From Nostoc sp. 106C (lineage in GTDB: Bacteria > Cyanobacteriota > Cyanobacteriia > Cyanobacteriales > Nostocaceae): 64,000 nucleotides of DNA. The position numbers were made by a program, and so were the translations under genes. The stretch lies in contig NZ_MTAW01000114.1 in NCBI RefSeq assembly GCF_002154725.1, positions 62,001-126,000 on the forward strand. Reading direction: 5' to 3'. Positions 9,115 through 18,934 of this stretch are shown here, piece by piece (the first letter of the stretch is position 1; each line of letters begins with the position of its first letter). The notes under the pieces were generated by a model, which worked only from the letters and a program-made list of their open reading frames with translations, did not search any database and had not been told where the DNA came from.

Positions 9115-9711
9115 TTAGCGTACACCATTGGCTAAAATTCCCAAAATTTTATTAACATCTTTCAGGTAATATTCACTTAAGTCAATCTGAATCTCTTGCC
9201 CGTCTAATTTCAAAAATTGCCAAATACTTCCAGTTGTAACAGTTCCATAAATTGCCAAGTTTTCTTTACCTGAGCGTTCGTTAAATATTCTTGCTGCTAG
9301 CATCTCTGCTATACATTGTCCTAAACTAGCAGGAATATTTTCTTTTTTTGCCTCCACAATTACAACTACTGGTGCTGTAACAATTAGCCTTTCTGGAGAA
9401 TCGGTAATAATAAAATCACAAATTCCGTTCAATCCCTGTGCTGCATCAACATTAAATTCAACTCCCGAAAACAAATTTATCTTGTCATTTAATTGTCTCC
9501 TAAGGTCTATTAAAATTGGCGCAATAATCATTTATGAGCGAGCTTTTTCACTATTGCTAGCAATTGCTATAGGTACATTATATTGAAGAATTTCTTTTAA
9601 TAACTGGCTGCACTCTAAATCAGATACATTAGCAAAAATATCAGCCGCTTCAATAGTATTTATTTGAAAAGTCTGTTTAACTTTCTCTAAATTAAAATCG
9701 CTGTATGCCAT
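9115..9711 (-). pseudogene. PD-(D/E)XK-like cyanobacterial protein interrupted by one in-frame stop
   Basis: Read from ATG at 9709-9711 the frame gives 59 codons (MAYSDFNLEKVKQTFQINT... ending SNSEKARS), then a single TAA at 9532-9534. It resumes in the same frame with ATG at 9531 as a 138-codon ORF starting MIIAPILIDLRRQLNDK. Together these form about 198 codons of one protein. From memory, family members continue KARS-E-(M/F)II at this junction, so TAA most likely replaces GAA. The C-terminal part has the nuclease-like pattern with GICDFIIT and VVIVEAKKEN (D...ExK). Alternatives are re-initiation at the adjacent ATG to make a 138-residue protein, or a sequencing error. Confidence 0.7.
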
Positions 9712-9965
9712 ATCAGTTTTATGAATATTTTGATGATCTGCAAGATCCCCGACTTCTTCAAGAAGTCGGGGATCTGAACACCCGCGTTTAGTCTATCAGA
9801 GTGTTTTGGGCATTGCGATGTCTACGACGGGCTACGCCTACGCACAACCACGTTCGTTAACACTACAATTTAAAGTTTTTGTAAACTTCCGAAAAACTGC
9901 ATAAGCTCAAAATCACCAGAGATATAGTAACTCGTAGGTATAAATCAGCAAACTCACTCAGATTT
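9712..9965. other. Repeat-containing intergenic region upstream of the TPR-CHAT gene
   Basis: 254 bp without a gene. It contains a perfect 33-nt palindrome (9743-9775) and, around 9814-9844, a GC-rich stretch of the GGGCTACGCCTACGC type that recurs in Nostoc-group genomes. The promoter of the downstream gene presumably lies after 9850. Confidence 0.6.
9743..9775. repeat. Perfect palindrome with 16-bp arms
   Basis: AGATCCCCGACTTCTT (9743-9758), one C, then the exact reverse complement (9760-9775). Short palindromes of this sequence type are dispersed in Nostoc-like genomes (established knowledge, not checked here). It would form a very stable hairpin. Confidence 0.75.
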
Positions 9966-12900
9966 ATGAACCAGCGAGTTGAAAACTCAAGACAGCAGAG
10001 CATTTCACAGATTTTTTGGTACTTGCTACCAAAATTGGCCCGCTACAGTGCCATTTTGTTGCTGAGTGTAGTTGTGTTGCCTGATGCAGTGGGGGCAAAG
10101 AAAAGTACAGAGTTGCAGATAGCACAACAGGCGAAACCAATTATTCAAGACGATATTCGTGTGGCGGCGAAACCAGCGTATGCAGATTCGTTTTCAGAAA
10201 ATATAACTAGGGAAGTCTTTACTAGTGTTAACACTGCAAGCTTAGGGCTGCAAATAGCCCAGTCGCCAGCTACAAAACCTGCGCCAAGTCCAATTCAACC
10301 ACTAATTGATAAAGCATCTCAACTCTACAAAGAAGCAGGTGAACTGTCCAAACAACCATCAGCAGCAGCAAAGCGACAAGCAATTATAAAATACGAAGAA
10401 ATACTAAAAATCTCAAGATTACCAGAAATACGTGCAGTAATACCTCAAGAATCCCGATCCAATGAAGCTTCTACACTTTATCTGATCGCCAATACCTACG
10501 GTAATCTGAATGAAAACACCAAAGCTCTGGAATATTTGGAGCAAGCATTAGCTATTTCGCGAGAAATACAGAATCGCCTTCTTGAAGCTAATATGCTTTG
10601 GACAATCGGCAATATCTACGGCTTCAACCTGACTCAAGACACAAAAGCTGTGGGATATTGGGAACAAGCATTAACTATCTTGCGGGAATCCAAAGAACCA
10701 GAAGCTCGATCCTTGCAACGTCTAACGCTCTTAGGACTTGGTGAATTTTATCGACAACTAGGGGAAAAGCAAAAAGCGTTTGATGCTTACAACCAAGCAC
10801 TGTTATTGTATGATGCTGACAATCAATCCAAAGAAAAGGCTGAAGCACTATCAGGAATTGCTGGAGTATATGGTAGATTTGACGAACCGAAAAAGGAGCG
10901 TGAGTATTTAGATCAAGCCTTAAAGATTTACAAGGCAAATAACGATTTACCAGGACAAGCAGATACACTGACATCCATTGCATTCAATTACCAAAAATTG
11001 GGTGAAACAGAGAAAGCTCTTGATTATCACCGACAAGCACTAGAAATTTATCGCCAAACAAAAGATTTATTTGAACAAGCAAACACACTTAGCATCATAG
11101 GCTCAGTCTATAGTTTAAGGGGCGATCGCTCTTCAGCAGAAAAATATATCCAGCAGGTTTTAGAGTTACAAAAGACAGTCCAAAAGCAATTAGAACAAGA
11201 CGTAAAATCTCAAAGAAATCAAATCATTATTCTCAAGCAGATTGCCCACAGTTACAATGCGTTGGGCGATACACAGCAGCAAATTTATTACTTAAATCAA
11301 GGACGAATTATAGCCCATGAGCTAGGTAAAACTCAAGAAGAAGCAGATATTATTTCCAGCATTGGTTTGGCTTACTCTCATCTAGGTGAGACTCAAAAAG
11401 CCAAAGATAATTTTACTCAAGCTTTAAAGGTACAAACTGAAATTAAAGATTTTCAAGGAAAAGCTAAAACACTAGTAGATATTGCTTATATCCATAGACA
11501 ATCTGGAGAATTTCAACAAGCTCTAGATATACTCAACCAAGCACTGGAGATTTGTAAGCAGAAACAAAACTCCGTTTTAGAAAGAGATATTATCATTGAA
11601 ATGAGCTTGGTTTACGTAGTTTTAGGGGCTTATGAATTAAGCATTGAAAAAAGTAAAGAACTTTTGGCAATATATCAGCAAAGCAATCCGAGTTTAGTAG
11701 AAGAACATACTCTCTTTACCTTCGTAGGTACTGTTTATGACAGAAGTTGCTTTTATCAAAAAAAACTAGAAGATTGCCGTCAATCATTGGACTATTTTAA
11801 CCAAGCATTAACATCTGCCCGCAAACAAGGTTCTTTCTCCAGCCAAGCCTACTCCCTTGAAATGATTGCCAAGGCTTATGAATTATTGGAGGATTATCAG
11901 CAAGCAATTACCAATGCCAAACAGGCTTTGGAATTATCTCGCAAATATGGCCTTAAGGATAAGGAAGAGAGTACTCTCGCTTCTTTAAGCGACGCTTATG
12001 AACGCGCAGGGGATTATCAAAACGCCCTTAATGCTAGTAAACAAAGTTTGTTGCTATCACAGCAACTAGGAGATTTAACATCACAAGCCACCGTCTACAA
12101 AATTCAAGGTAAGATTTACACCTCTATGAAACAGCCGCAGCTGGCTATAGAGGTTTACAACCAAGAACTAAAGCTAGCGCAGCAAATTGGTGATATATCA
12201 GAACAAACTTATCCACTGTATAAGATAGCCGTAATTGAGCGCGACAGAGGCAATCTCAACCAAGCCAAGACACAAATAGAATCAGCCATAAAAATCATTG
12301 AGACTACGCGCAGCAAAGTCAACAGTAACGACTTGCGTACTTCCTACTTTGCAACAGTGCAAGATTATTACAAGTTTTACATCGACTTGTTAATGCAGTT
12401 GCATAAAAAAGACCCATCAAAAGGATACGACGCTTTAGCTTTGCATATCAGTGAGCGATCGCGCGCCAGAAGTCTCATAGATTTGTTAAACGAAGCTCAT
12501 GCCAAAATTCTTAAAGGTGCAAACCCAGAACTAGTACAACAAGAACGCGATTTACGGCAAAAAATTGATGCTAGAGATGCGCTGCGGCTAAATTTACAAA
12601 CCTCAGCAAATCAGAATGATCCGAATACCAAAGCAACAATTCAAACACTGTCTACAGAAATCAGTAATCTCCTAAGCCAATACAAAGAAGTCCAAGCAAA
12701 AATCCGGGCTAATAACCCCGAATACGCGAAATTAACCAACCCAAATCCCGAAAAGGATATTCTCCAATTACCGCAAATTCAACAACAACTCGATAAAGAC
12801 ACGCTGCTGTTGCAGTATTCCTTGGGAGAAGAACGCAGCTATTTGTGGGCTGTCACTCCTACATCTATGCAAGTTTACACACTCCCCTCACGGGAGGAAA

Positions 12901-13952
12901 TAGAAAAAGTCGCAACCAGATTCTATGAAAGTTTGCAGCAAGGATCAGCCAGTGACATATCCATTCCAAACGCACAACAACTTAGTAAACTCATCCTCGC
13001 ACCCGTCGCTGATAAATTATCAGGAAAACGTTTAGTAATTGTTGCTGATGGTGGGCTGCAAACCATTCCCTTTGCAGCGTTGGCTGATTTAAGCGTAAAT
13101 AAATACCAACCTCTGATGGTAAATCATGAGATTCTTAATTTACCTTCAGCCTCAACCATCGCCTTTCAACGCCAACAACTCGCCAACCGCAAACCCGCAC
13201 CAAAAGCTTTGGCTATCCTCGCTGATCCGGTATTCAATGCCACAGATTGCCGATTTACCTCAAAAGATTGCCGAGAAACTGACACACCCCAACCTATTAA
13301 CCCTAATCTTGATACTCGATCTCAATTAGAACAATCTGCCCTGAGTCGTTCCGCCAAAAACCTGAAACGCAATGGTTGGGAGAGGCTACTATACACAGGA
13401 GACGAAGCAAAAGCAATTTTACAACTTATACCACCAGCAAGCAGCCTGCAAGCCTTCGGTTTTGATGCCAACTATAATTGGGCAACCAGCAGCGCCTTAA
13501 ATCAATACCGGATTCTACATTTTGCCACCCACGGAATAGCTGATCCCAAAGAACCAGGTTTATCCGGCATAATACTGTCTAGGTATGATCGAAAGCGCAA
13601 CGAAATATTACCCAGTAAATTGACTTTGGGAGATTTGTTTAACCAAGATTACCCAGCAGAGTTAATTGTCTTGAGTGCTTGCGAAACTGGACTTGGTAAA
13701 AACATCAACGGTGAGGGATTAGTCGGCTTAACACGCGGCTTAATGTATGCGGGTGCAGCGCGGGTCGCCGTATCCCTGTGGAAGGTTAGCGATGAAGGCA
13801 CATCAACACTGATGCAAGAATTTTACAAACAGATGTTACAGCAAGGTAAAACCCCGGCTGAGGCGTTGCGTGCAGCCCAAAGTAAGTTATGGCAAGAAGG
13901 GCGTAGTTCTTATGAATGGGCAGCTTTCACTTTACAAGGAGAATGGCGATGA
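9966..13952 (+). CDS. Secreted TPR-repeat protein with C-terminal CHAT peptidase-like domain
   Basis: A 1328-residue protein. An N-terminal hydrophobic segment (about residues 25-43) followed by VGAKK looks like a signal peptide or anchor. About residues 100-800 are a long run of TPR units (repeated motifs such as A-x-x-x-Y-x-QAL-x-I). A helical linker follows, then a CHAT domain (about 960-1325), the caspase-like fold. The presumptive catalytic dyad is visible: His1189 in HFATHGIADP and Cys1239 in LSACETGLG. Such proteins are abundant in cyanobacteria and mostly uncharacterised; some CHAT proteins are proteases triggered through their TPRs. The next gene, 238 bp downstream on the same strand, is a secreted trypsin-like protease, which invites a proteolytic-cascade hypothesis. 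Confidence 0.88.
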   Translation: MNQRVENSRQQSISQIFWYLLPKLARYSAILLLSVVVLPDAVGAKKSTELQIAQQAKPIIQDDIRVAAKPAYADSFSENITREVFTSVNTASLGLQIAQSPATKPAPSPIQPLIDKASQLYKEAGELSKQPSAAAKRQAIIKYEEILKISRLPEIRAVIPQESRSNEASTLYLIANTYGNLNENTKALEYLEQALAISREIQNRLLEANMLWTIGNIYGFNLTQDTKAVGYWEQALTILRESKEPEARSLQRLTLLGLGEFYRQLGEKQKAFDAYNQALLLYDADNQSKEKAEALSGIAGVYGRFDEPKKEREYLDQALKIYKANNDLPGQADTLTSIAFNYQKLGETEKALDYHRQALEIYRQTKDLFEQANTLSIIGSVYSLRGDRSSAEKYIQQVLELQKTVQKQLEQDVKSQRNQIIILKQIAHSYNALGDTQQQIYYLNQGRIIAHELGKTQEEADIISSIGLAYSHLGETQKAKDNFTQALKVQTEIKDFQGKAKTLVDIAYIHRQSGEFQQALDILNQALEICKQKQNSVLERDIIIEMSLVYVVLGAYELSIEKSKELLAIYQQSNPSLVEEHTLFTFVGTVYDRSCFYQKKLEDCRQSLDYFNQALTSARKQGSFSSQAYSLEMIAKAYELLEDYQQAITNAKQALELSRKYGLKDKEESTLASLSDAYERAGDYQNALNASKQSLLLSQQLGDLTSQATVYKIQGKIYTSMKQPQLAIEVYNQELKLAQQIGDISEQTYPLYKIAVIERDRGNLNQAKTQIESAIKIIETTRSKVNSNDLRTSYFATVQDYYKFYIDLLMQLHKKDPSKGYDALALHISERSRARSLIDLLNEAHAKILKGANPELVQQERDLRQKIDARDALRLNLQTSANQNDPNTKATIQTLSTEISNLLSQYKEVQAKIRANNPEYAKLTNPNPEKDILQLPQIQQQLDKDTLLLQYSLGEERSYLWAVTPTSMQVYTLPSREEIEKVATRFYESLQQGSASDISIPNAQQLSKLILAPVADKLSGKRLVIVADGGLQTIPFAALADLSVNKYQPLMVNHEILNLPSASTIAFQRQQLANRKPAPKALAILADPVFNATDCRFTSKDCRETDTPQPINPNLDTRSQLEQSALSRSAKNLKRNGWERLLYTGDEAKAILQLIPPASSLQAFGFDANYNWATSSALNQYRILHFATHGIADPKEPGLSGIILSRYDRKRNEILPSKLTLGDLFNQDYPAELIVLSACETGLGKNINGEGLVGLTRGLMYAGAARVAVSLWKVSDEGTSTLMQEFYKQMLQQGKTPAEALRAAQSKLWQEGRSSYEWAAFTLQGEWR

Positions 13953-14190
13953 ATTTGCAGCTAAAGATAGTAATTCTTGCATAAGGGGTAGGGAAATTCG
14001 GTGTTATTTATAAACGGAACTAATCTATTTTCCAACCCCCTAACTTCCAGCCTAATCCCAGTTCGGTAGGCTTCGTGTATGTGTCCGTAAACTCTGCATC
14101 CTTCTGGGTGATGATTAGTGAAAGATTTAAGTAAGTGTCACATAATTCTTCGCAGAAAATTTTAACTTTTATTTTTGGAGAGATAATCCC

Positions 14191-15153
14191 ATGAATACAA
14201 AACCTATTTACAAACAACCTTTCGCTCTTTTCTTTGCTGGAATTCTTAGTGCGATGACTTTGGGTGGTTCGGTATCTGTACAAGCACAGACAGAATCACA
14301 ACCCAGTTCTCCACCCAAATTTACCAAATTCCAAGCAGGTCAATTAAAAATACAAGGCAATGGCAAGCCGTTCAAACCTACTGGACTAAGACAGTCTGAA
14401 AAACCAACTGGAGGTAAACGGGGAATTCCCGATGGTATAGACGATCGCACTCCTATGCTCAGTCGAGAATACCCTTGGTCAGCTATTGGCCGCGTACAAG
14501 GAACAACAACTGATGCCCAAAGTTATCACTGTACTGGCACTTTAATTGCTGACGATATAGTTTTGACAAATTCCCACTGTGTTATTGATCCGGAAACTCA
14601 TCAACTCAGTAAAAAAATTCAGTTTCTACCTAATGTCATCAATCATGTTGTGAGCGATGAAAGAGATGTAGCGATAGTAGATCAAGTAATTTATGGTACA
14701 GACTTTACTGGTGATAGCAGCAGCAATCAGACTAACGACTGGGCAATTATGAAAATTGATAAACCACTGGGTCGCAAGTATGGTTATTTAGGGTGGAAAT
14801 CGCTTCCTACTGCTGCACTGCTGAAGAATAAACAAAAATTATTTTTTGTCGGCTACTCTGGTGACTTTCCCGATCCTAATAAAAAAGGCTATGAGTATCT
14901 AAGTGCTGGTCAAGGATGGACTGCAAGCTTTCAGGCTGGATGTAGCATTGTTCGAGAGGAGGAAAATGTTCTCTTTCATGATTGTGACACTGCTGGTGGT
15001 TCTTCTGGTGGACCTATCATCGGCTTGATTGATGGACAACCATATATTGTGGCTCTTAACAATGCTGAAATTAAAAATACGAGAACTCACCAAGATATTA
15101 TCAACCTGGCTGTAAAAATCTCCTTCTTAGATCAGTTGGCAGGTAATAAGTAA
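14191..15153 (+). CDS. Secreted trypsin-like (V8/glutamyl-endopeptidase type) serine protease
   Basis: A 320-residue protein with a cleavable-looking signal peptide (hydrophobic residues 11-29, VQAQ). A proline-rich spacer follows, then a chymotrypsin-fold domain. The catalytic triad is readable: His129 in LTNSHCV, Asp183 in NDWAIMKID, and Ser272 in GGSSGGPII. Four Cys (HCTG/SHC and AGCS/DCDT) could form two disulfides, fitting an exported enzyme. A GGAGAG ribosome site precedes the ATG by about 11 nt. The segment before residue 95 may act as a propeptide. It follows the TPR-CHAT gene and could be co-regulated, though the 238-bp gap allows its own promoter. Confidence 0.9.
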   Translation: MNTKPIYKQPFALFFAGILSAMTLGGSVSVQAQTESQPSSPPKFTKFQAGQLKIQGNGKPFKPTGLRQSEKPTGGKRGIPDGIDDRTPMLSREYPWSAIGRVQGTTTDAQSYHCTGTLIADDIVLTNSHCVIDPETHQLSKKIQFLPNVINHVVSDERDVAIVDQVIYGTDFTGDSSSNQTNDWAIMKIDKPLGRKYGYLGWKSLPTAALLKNKQKLFFVGYSGDFPDPNKKGYEYLSAGQGWTASFQAGCSIVREEENVLFHDCDTAGGSSGGPIIGLIDGQPYIVALNNAEIKNTRTHQDIINLAVKISFLDQLAGNK

Positions 15154-16292
15154 AAATCCGCAATCCAATTATCCTAGATGGGATAGGTAATACTGCTGTA
15201 GAGACATTGTTTTCAAAGTCTCTACAATCCAAAATATAAAATTCTAATTACCCTAAATTCCTGATTGACCGACCCCTAACCGGGAGCATCCCACTTTTTT
15301 GAACGTCATTGCGAGCGGAGCGAAGCAATCGCATGGACTCGTTCTTAGTTGAAGATTTTGTGATTGCTTCGTCGTTCCTCCTCTCTACGAGACGCTACGC
15401 GCTAAGCGAAGCTATGCCGTAGGCTTTACGCAATGACAGTTATTCTCTAGTTGCAAAATAAAAACTGGGATGCACCCCCCCTAACCCTCTTTCACGGGTA
15501 GGCTTTCTAGATTTTGCATTTTTACTATGAGGTTTTATGAGTATAATTAATTACGAATATTATACGTTCACAGCCTTTTTCTTTACACCCAGTTTTACCA
15601 GACAACCTTGGTGCATAAGACCTGCGGTATGATGCGATCGCCTGAAACAATAAAATCACACCCAATAATATTTGTTAAACCTTATACCTTTATTGCTTAC
15701 AGGACTTTTCAATTTTGTACAGTACATATTTCTTAACAATAGCTATGCAGAGGATTTGTTTCCTTATAGTTGTTTATGCTTTATGCTTAATACTTGTGTC
15801 TAAATTATTCAAAATTTGCATTCATCTAACTTATATTTAATGTACCAAGTTTGAGAATTTTAGGCTACTAAAAATTATGCAAAAATCATTGATTGTAAAA
15901 AAGCCAAAAACAGTTTAATCTATTTTAGATGTAATTTCATAGTATAATTGCCAAAACAAGAAGTTGATTTTTAAACAATATACTAAACAGAAAAAGAAAA
16001 TTAGCAATATATATTTACCAAAGTTTTAGTAACTAAATAGATATATTCATTTTGTTTCAAAATAGATACATAATCAACAAAGCAATTTTATTAATTCTTA
16101 TGTATTTAATAAATATTTGAAACAATAGCTTACAGAATTATCAGTGGTGCTTATCAGTAAATTGTGAGAACTAAATCTTAAGTTTTGAGTCTTGAGTTCT
16201 CAGTAGAGTCATGGGGTTATATGGTAATCATAATGCTACTCTGCTCGCCTCTACATTCCCCTAATTTCTGCTGAGTCTCATTCAGTAACAAC
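15154..16292. other. Long A/T-rich intergenic region with one insertion-like element
   Basis: About 1.14 kb without a credible gene on either strand. It contains the 196-bp element at 15282-15477 with 9-bp duplications. The remaining ~800 bp (15490-16290) is very A/T-rich, with no repeat I could define except an 8-bp inverted pair TGAGAACT/AGTTCTCA around 16164-16202. It presumably holds the promoter of the PAS-cyclase-like gene. Confidence 0.6.
15273..15486 (+). mobile_element. Non-autonomous element (MITE-like), 196 bp, family A copy 1, with 9-bp TSD
   Basis: The element proper is 15282-15477. It starts GGGAGCATCCCACTTTTTT and ends with the reverse complement of GGGTGCATCCCAGTTTTTA. CCCCTAACC flanks it exactly on both sides (15273-15281 and 15478-15486), a perfect 9-bp target-site duplication. 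Both termini are shared with the inverted copy at 27558-27833. It has no coding capacity. The interior carries Nostoc-type GC-rich palindromic pieces (CATTGCGAGCGGAGCGAAGC and GAGACGCTACGCG). Confidence 0.85.
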
Positions 16293-18653
16293 TTGAATGC
16301 GTATTCCCACACCACTATGAAATACCAGGCATTAGAGCGTATTTTTAATAAACCTTCATTCCCACGTAAATTTGAACGCTTAGAACTGGATCAGAATTTA
16401 CATATTTTAGCTACTTCCGAGCAAGTTCAAAGGTTTGCTGCTCGTCCAGAAGAAGTAATACTAGGAAAAGATGTGCGCTTAAGTTTTCCAGAATTTATAG
16501 GTCTAGAAGATATTCTGGTATCTATTCTAAAAGGAGAACAAGAACTATTTGAAATAACTGGAGTTAGAAGAGGCTCAGAGCAGATATCTGAGATCTATAT
16601 AGATATATATATTATCAGTAAACAACTTGATTCAACCTCTTGCAATAAATTAATTATCCTGATTGAAGAGGTTACCGAAAGGCTAGCTTTAGAACAGAAA
16701 TTAACACAGAGATATCATGAAGCTAGTCTACTATCAAGTACTTTAATAGTATACAAAAATTACATGGAACAAGTTATCAACTCAATGGCAGACGCCTTGT
16801 TGGTAACCAGTAATTCAGGAACGATAAAAAAAATTAACTTTGCTACAGAAAAATTATTTGGTTATCGCGAATCAGAATTAATTGGACAGTCCATATCGTT
16901 AATAATCGATGATTATACATTATTGCAAAAACATTTATCATCTCAGCAAAGCTCTTCAAATATAGAAGTAGTTTGCCGTACTAAAAAAACAGAAAAGTTG
17001 TTAATTGCTTTTTCTTGTTCAGCTATTCATAACCATATAGAAAGCTTAGAGGATATTGTCTATATTGGTCGGGACATTACTGCTCGCCAGCGCCGAGAGC
17101 AGCGGATTTGTGCTCAGTATGCTATTAGCCGCATTTTATCAGAATCCCAAAGCGTAAAGCAGGCAATGCCAAAAATTTTGCAGGCCATTTGTCAAACCTT
17201 AGGATGGGATGTAGGAGAACTTTGGACACCAAATCAATACATAACTAAATCGGCGCAGTATGAGAGTTCTAATGTTGTGCTCAGATGTGTAGAAATTTGG
17301 TCAAGTAGACTAGTTTCGGTTCGAGAGTTTAAAGCAATTACTTGGCAGACAACTTATAACTCTGGTGTAGGATTACCAGGTCGAATTTGGGCTAGACGTT
17401 CGCCACTTTGGATTAAAGATATTGCAGATGATGATGACTTACAGCGATCGCAGCCAGCCGCAGCAGCCGAATTACTCGCTGCATTTGGCTTCCCAATCTT
17501 AGATGACAGTGAAATTTTAGGGGTCATGGTTTTTTTTAGTAAAGAGGTACAACAAAAAGATATAGACCTACTGCAAATGATGGTTTCTATTGGTAGCCAA
17601 ATTTCTCATTTTGTCAAATGCAAACATACAGAAGCAGCTTTGGTAGAAAGTGAAGAACGATATCGAGATTTATTAGAAAATGCTAATGACTTAATTCAGT
17701 CTGTTAATGTTTATGGACGTTTTTTATATGTCAATAAGGCATGGCAAAAAACCTTAGGATATAGTGCAGATGAAATTGCTAGGATGAATCTTTTTGATAT
17801 TATCCATCCTGATTTTCAACAACGCAGCCGACAAAAGTTTTATAACGTGATGTCAGGAGAAAAGCTAGAACAAGTCCAAACTGCATTTATGACTAAAAAT
17901 GGTCAATCTATATTTGTAGAAGGAAATATTAATTGTAAATTTGTAGAAGGAAAACCAGCAGCTATTCGGGGAATTTTTCGGAATGTCACGCAGCGACTAT
18001 TAGCAGAAGAAGCGCTGCGCCATCAACAGGAGCAAACTAAACGTCTGTTGGGAAATATCTCATCACCAGTAATTTCTCAACCACCGCAACAAGTAGGCAG
18101 CATAGCAAAAGACTTTGCCGATGTTACAGTTTTATTTGCAGATATTGTCGGCTTGAGCAAAATCGCTGCTGCAATAAGTGCGTTGCAATTGGTAAGCTTA
18201 CTCAATCCTATTTTTTCTGCTTTTGATCGCTTGAGTGAAAAGTATGGTCTCAAAAAAATTCAGAGTATTAACGAAGTTTATATGGTAATTGGTGGGTTAC
18301 CTGTACAACGCTCAGATCATGCTCAAGCGATCGCTCATATGGCTTTGGATATGCAAACTGCGATCGCCTTATTTAATAGCGAGCATCACCAAAACTTTAA
18401 CATCCGCATCGGCATCCATAGCGGTCCTCTCGTAGTAGGAATCATGGACGTAGAAAAATTTAACTATAACCGCTGGGGAGAAACAGTGAACCTTGCTAGC
18501 TGCATGGAATCTCAGGGAATTCCAGGGCAAATTCAAGTGTCACAAAATACCTATGAACGTTTATGTAATGAATTTTTGTTGCAAAGGCGGGGTGAAATTG
18601 AAGTTAAAGGAAGAGAAAAAATGACAACTTATTTATTAATTGGACGCAAATAA
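16293..18653 (+). CDS. PAS-GAF-PAS protein with degenerate class III (adenylate/guanylate) cyclase domain
   Basis: A 786-residue cytoplasmic protein if the TTG at 16293 is used; an in-frame ATG at 16317 gives 778 residues, and neither has a clear ribosome site. Order: PAS-like region (about 20-130), PAS (150-265), GAF (275-445), PAS (450-575), class III cyclase homology domain (600-786). The first metal-binding Asp (617, FADIVG) is present. The second metal site, normally GD in IGDAYM, reads INEVYM (Glu661). The substrate-selecting Asp region reads YNRWGE. The catalytic Arg of NLASRMES is Cys737 (NLASCMES, codon 18501-18503). Cyclase activity is therefore doubtful; it may be a regulatory pseudo-enzyme. 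Confidence 0.85.
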   Translation: MNAYSHTTMKYQALERIFNKPSFPRKFERLELDQNLHILATSEQVQRFAARPEEVILGKDVRLSFPEFIGLEDILVSILKGEQELFEITGVRRGSEQISEIYIDIYIISKQLDSTSCNKLIILIEEVTERLALEQKLTQRYHEASLLSSTLIVYKNYMEQVINSMADALLVTSNSGTIKKINFATEKLFGYRESELIGQSISLIIDDYTLLQKHLSSQQSSSNIEVVCRTKKTEKLLIAFSCSAIHNHIESLEDIVYIGRDITARQRREQRICAQYAISRILSESQSVKQAMPKILQAICQTLGWDVGELWTPNQYITKSAQYESSNVVLRCVEIWSSRLVSVREFKAITWQTTYNSGVGLPGRIWARRSPLWIKDIADDDDLQRSQPAAAAELLAAFGFPILDDSEILGVMVFFSKEVQQKDIDLLQMMVSIGSQISHFVKCKHTEAALVESEERYRDLLENANDLIQSVNVYGRFLYVNKAWQKTLGYSADEIARMNLFDIIHPDFQQRSRQKFYNVMSGEKLEQVQTAFMTKNGQSIFVEGNINCKFVEGKPAAIRGIFRNVTQRLLAEEALRHQQEQTKRLLGNISSPVISQPPQQVGSIAKDFADVTVLFADIVGLSKIAAAISALQLVSLLNPIFSAFDRLSEKYGLKKIQSINEVYMVIGGLPVQRSDHAQAIAHMALDMQTAIALFNSEHHQNFNIRIGIHSGPLVVGIMDVEKFNYNRWGETVNLASCMESQGIPGQIQVSQNTYERLCNEFLLQRRGEIEVKGREKMTTYLLIGRK

Positions 18654-18934
18654 TTTCAATTGCTGCTAGTTTGGAAACAGCGATCGCTTTGTGCAATTTC
18701 GCCCTTGCCTTTGGGTAGTTTTCCTCTGCTTTTATAAGCAGTGCTAATTGTTCATAGTAGTGGACTGACACAGCTAATTTAGTGCATTAGCGAGGAGAAA
18801 ATGAACCACTGATGAACACACTGAGAAGTCGGATCGGCGGAAACCGCCGATCTCAACTTCGGTTTGAACACCGATAAAATGGATTTCTGTAACGCACCAT
18901 TTTAGGCGTGTCAGTCCACTACGACTGAAAACAG
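18654..18934. other. Intergenic region between convergent cyclase-like and homospermidine genes
   Basis: 281 bp with no gene. Most of it is the inverted-repeat element at 18758-18921. Confidence 0.6.
18758..18921. mobile_element. MITE-like element with long terminal inverted repeats, flanked by TA
   Basis: GTAGTGGACTGACAC (18757-18771) is matched exactly by its reverse complement at 18908-18922. The inverted match continues imperfectly inward for about 32 bp in total (CTAA, GTGC, TTA blocks shared). The repeats are bounded by TA at both ends (18758-18759, 18920-18921), which would fit an IS630/Tc1-type TA target. The interior has a 9-bp hairpin GATCGGCGG-AAA-CCGCCGATC (18832-18852). It has no transposase and is a probable internally deleted derivative. 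Confidence 0.7.

Noticed and set aside
9743-9775. Rho-independent terminator
   Set aside because: The palindrome is perfect but has no T-tract, lies upstream of a gene, and matches a dispersed repeat type, so I list it as a repeat.
14020-14283. 87-residue minus-strand ORF
   Set aside because: It runs antisense to the start and signal peptide of the trypsin-like protease gene, with no domain features.
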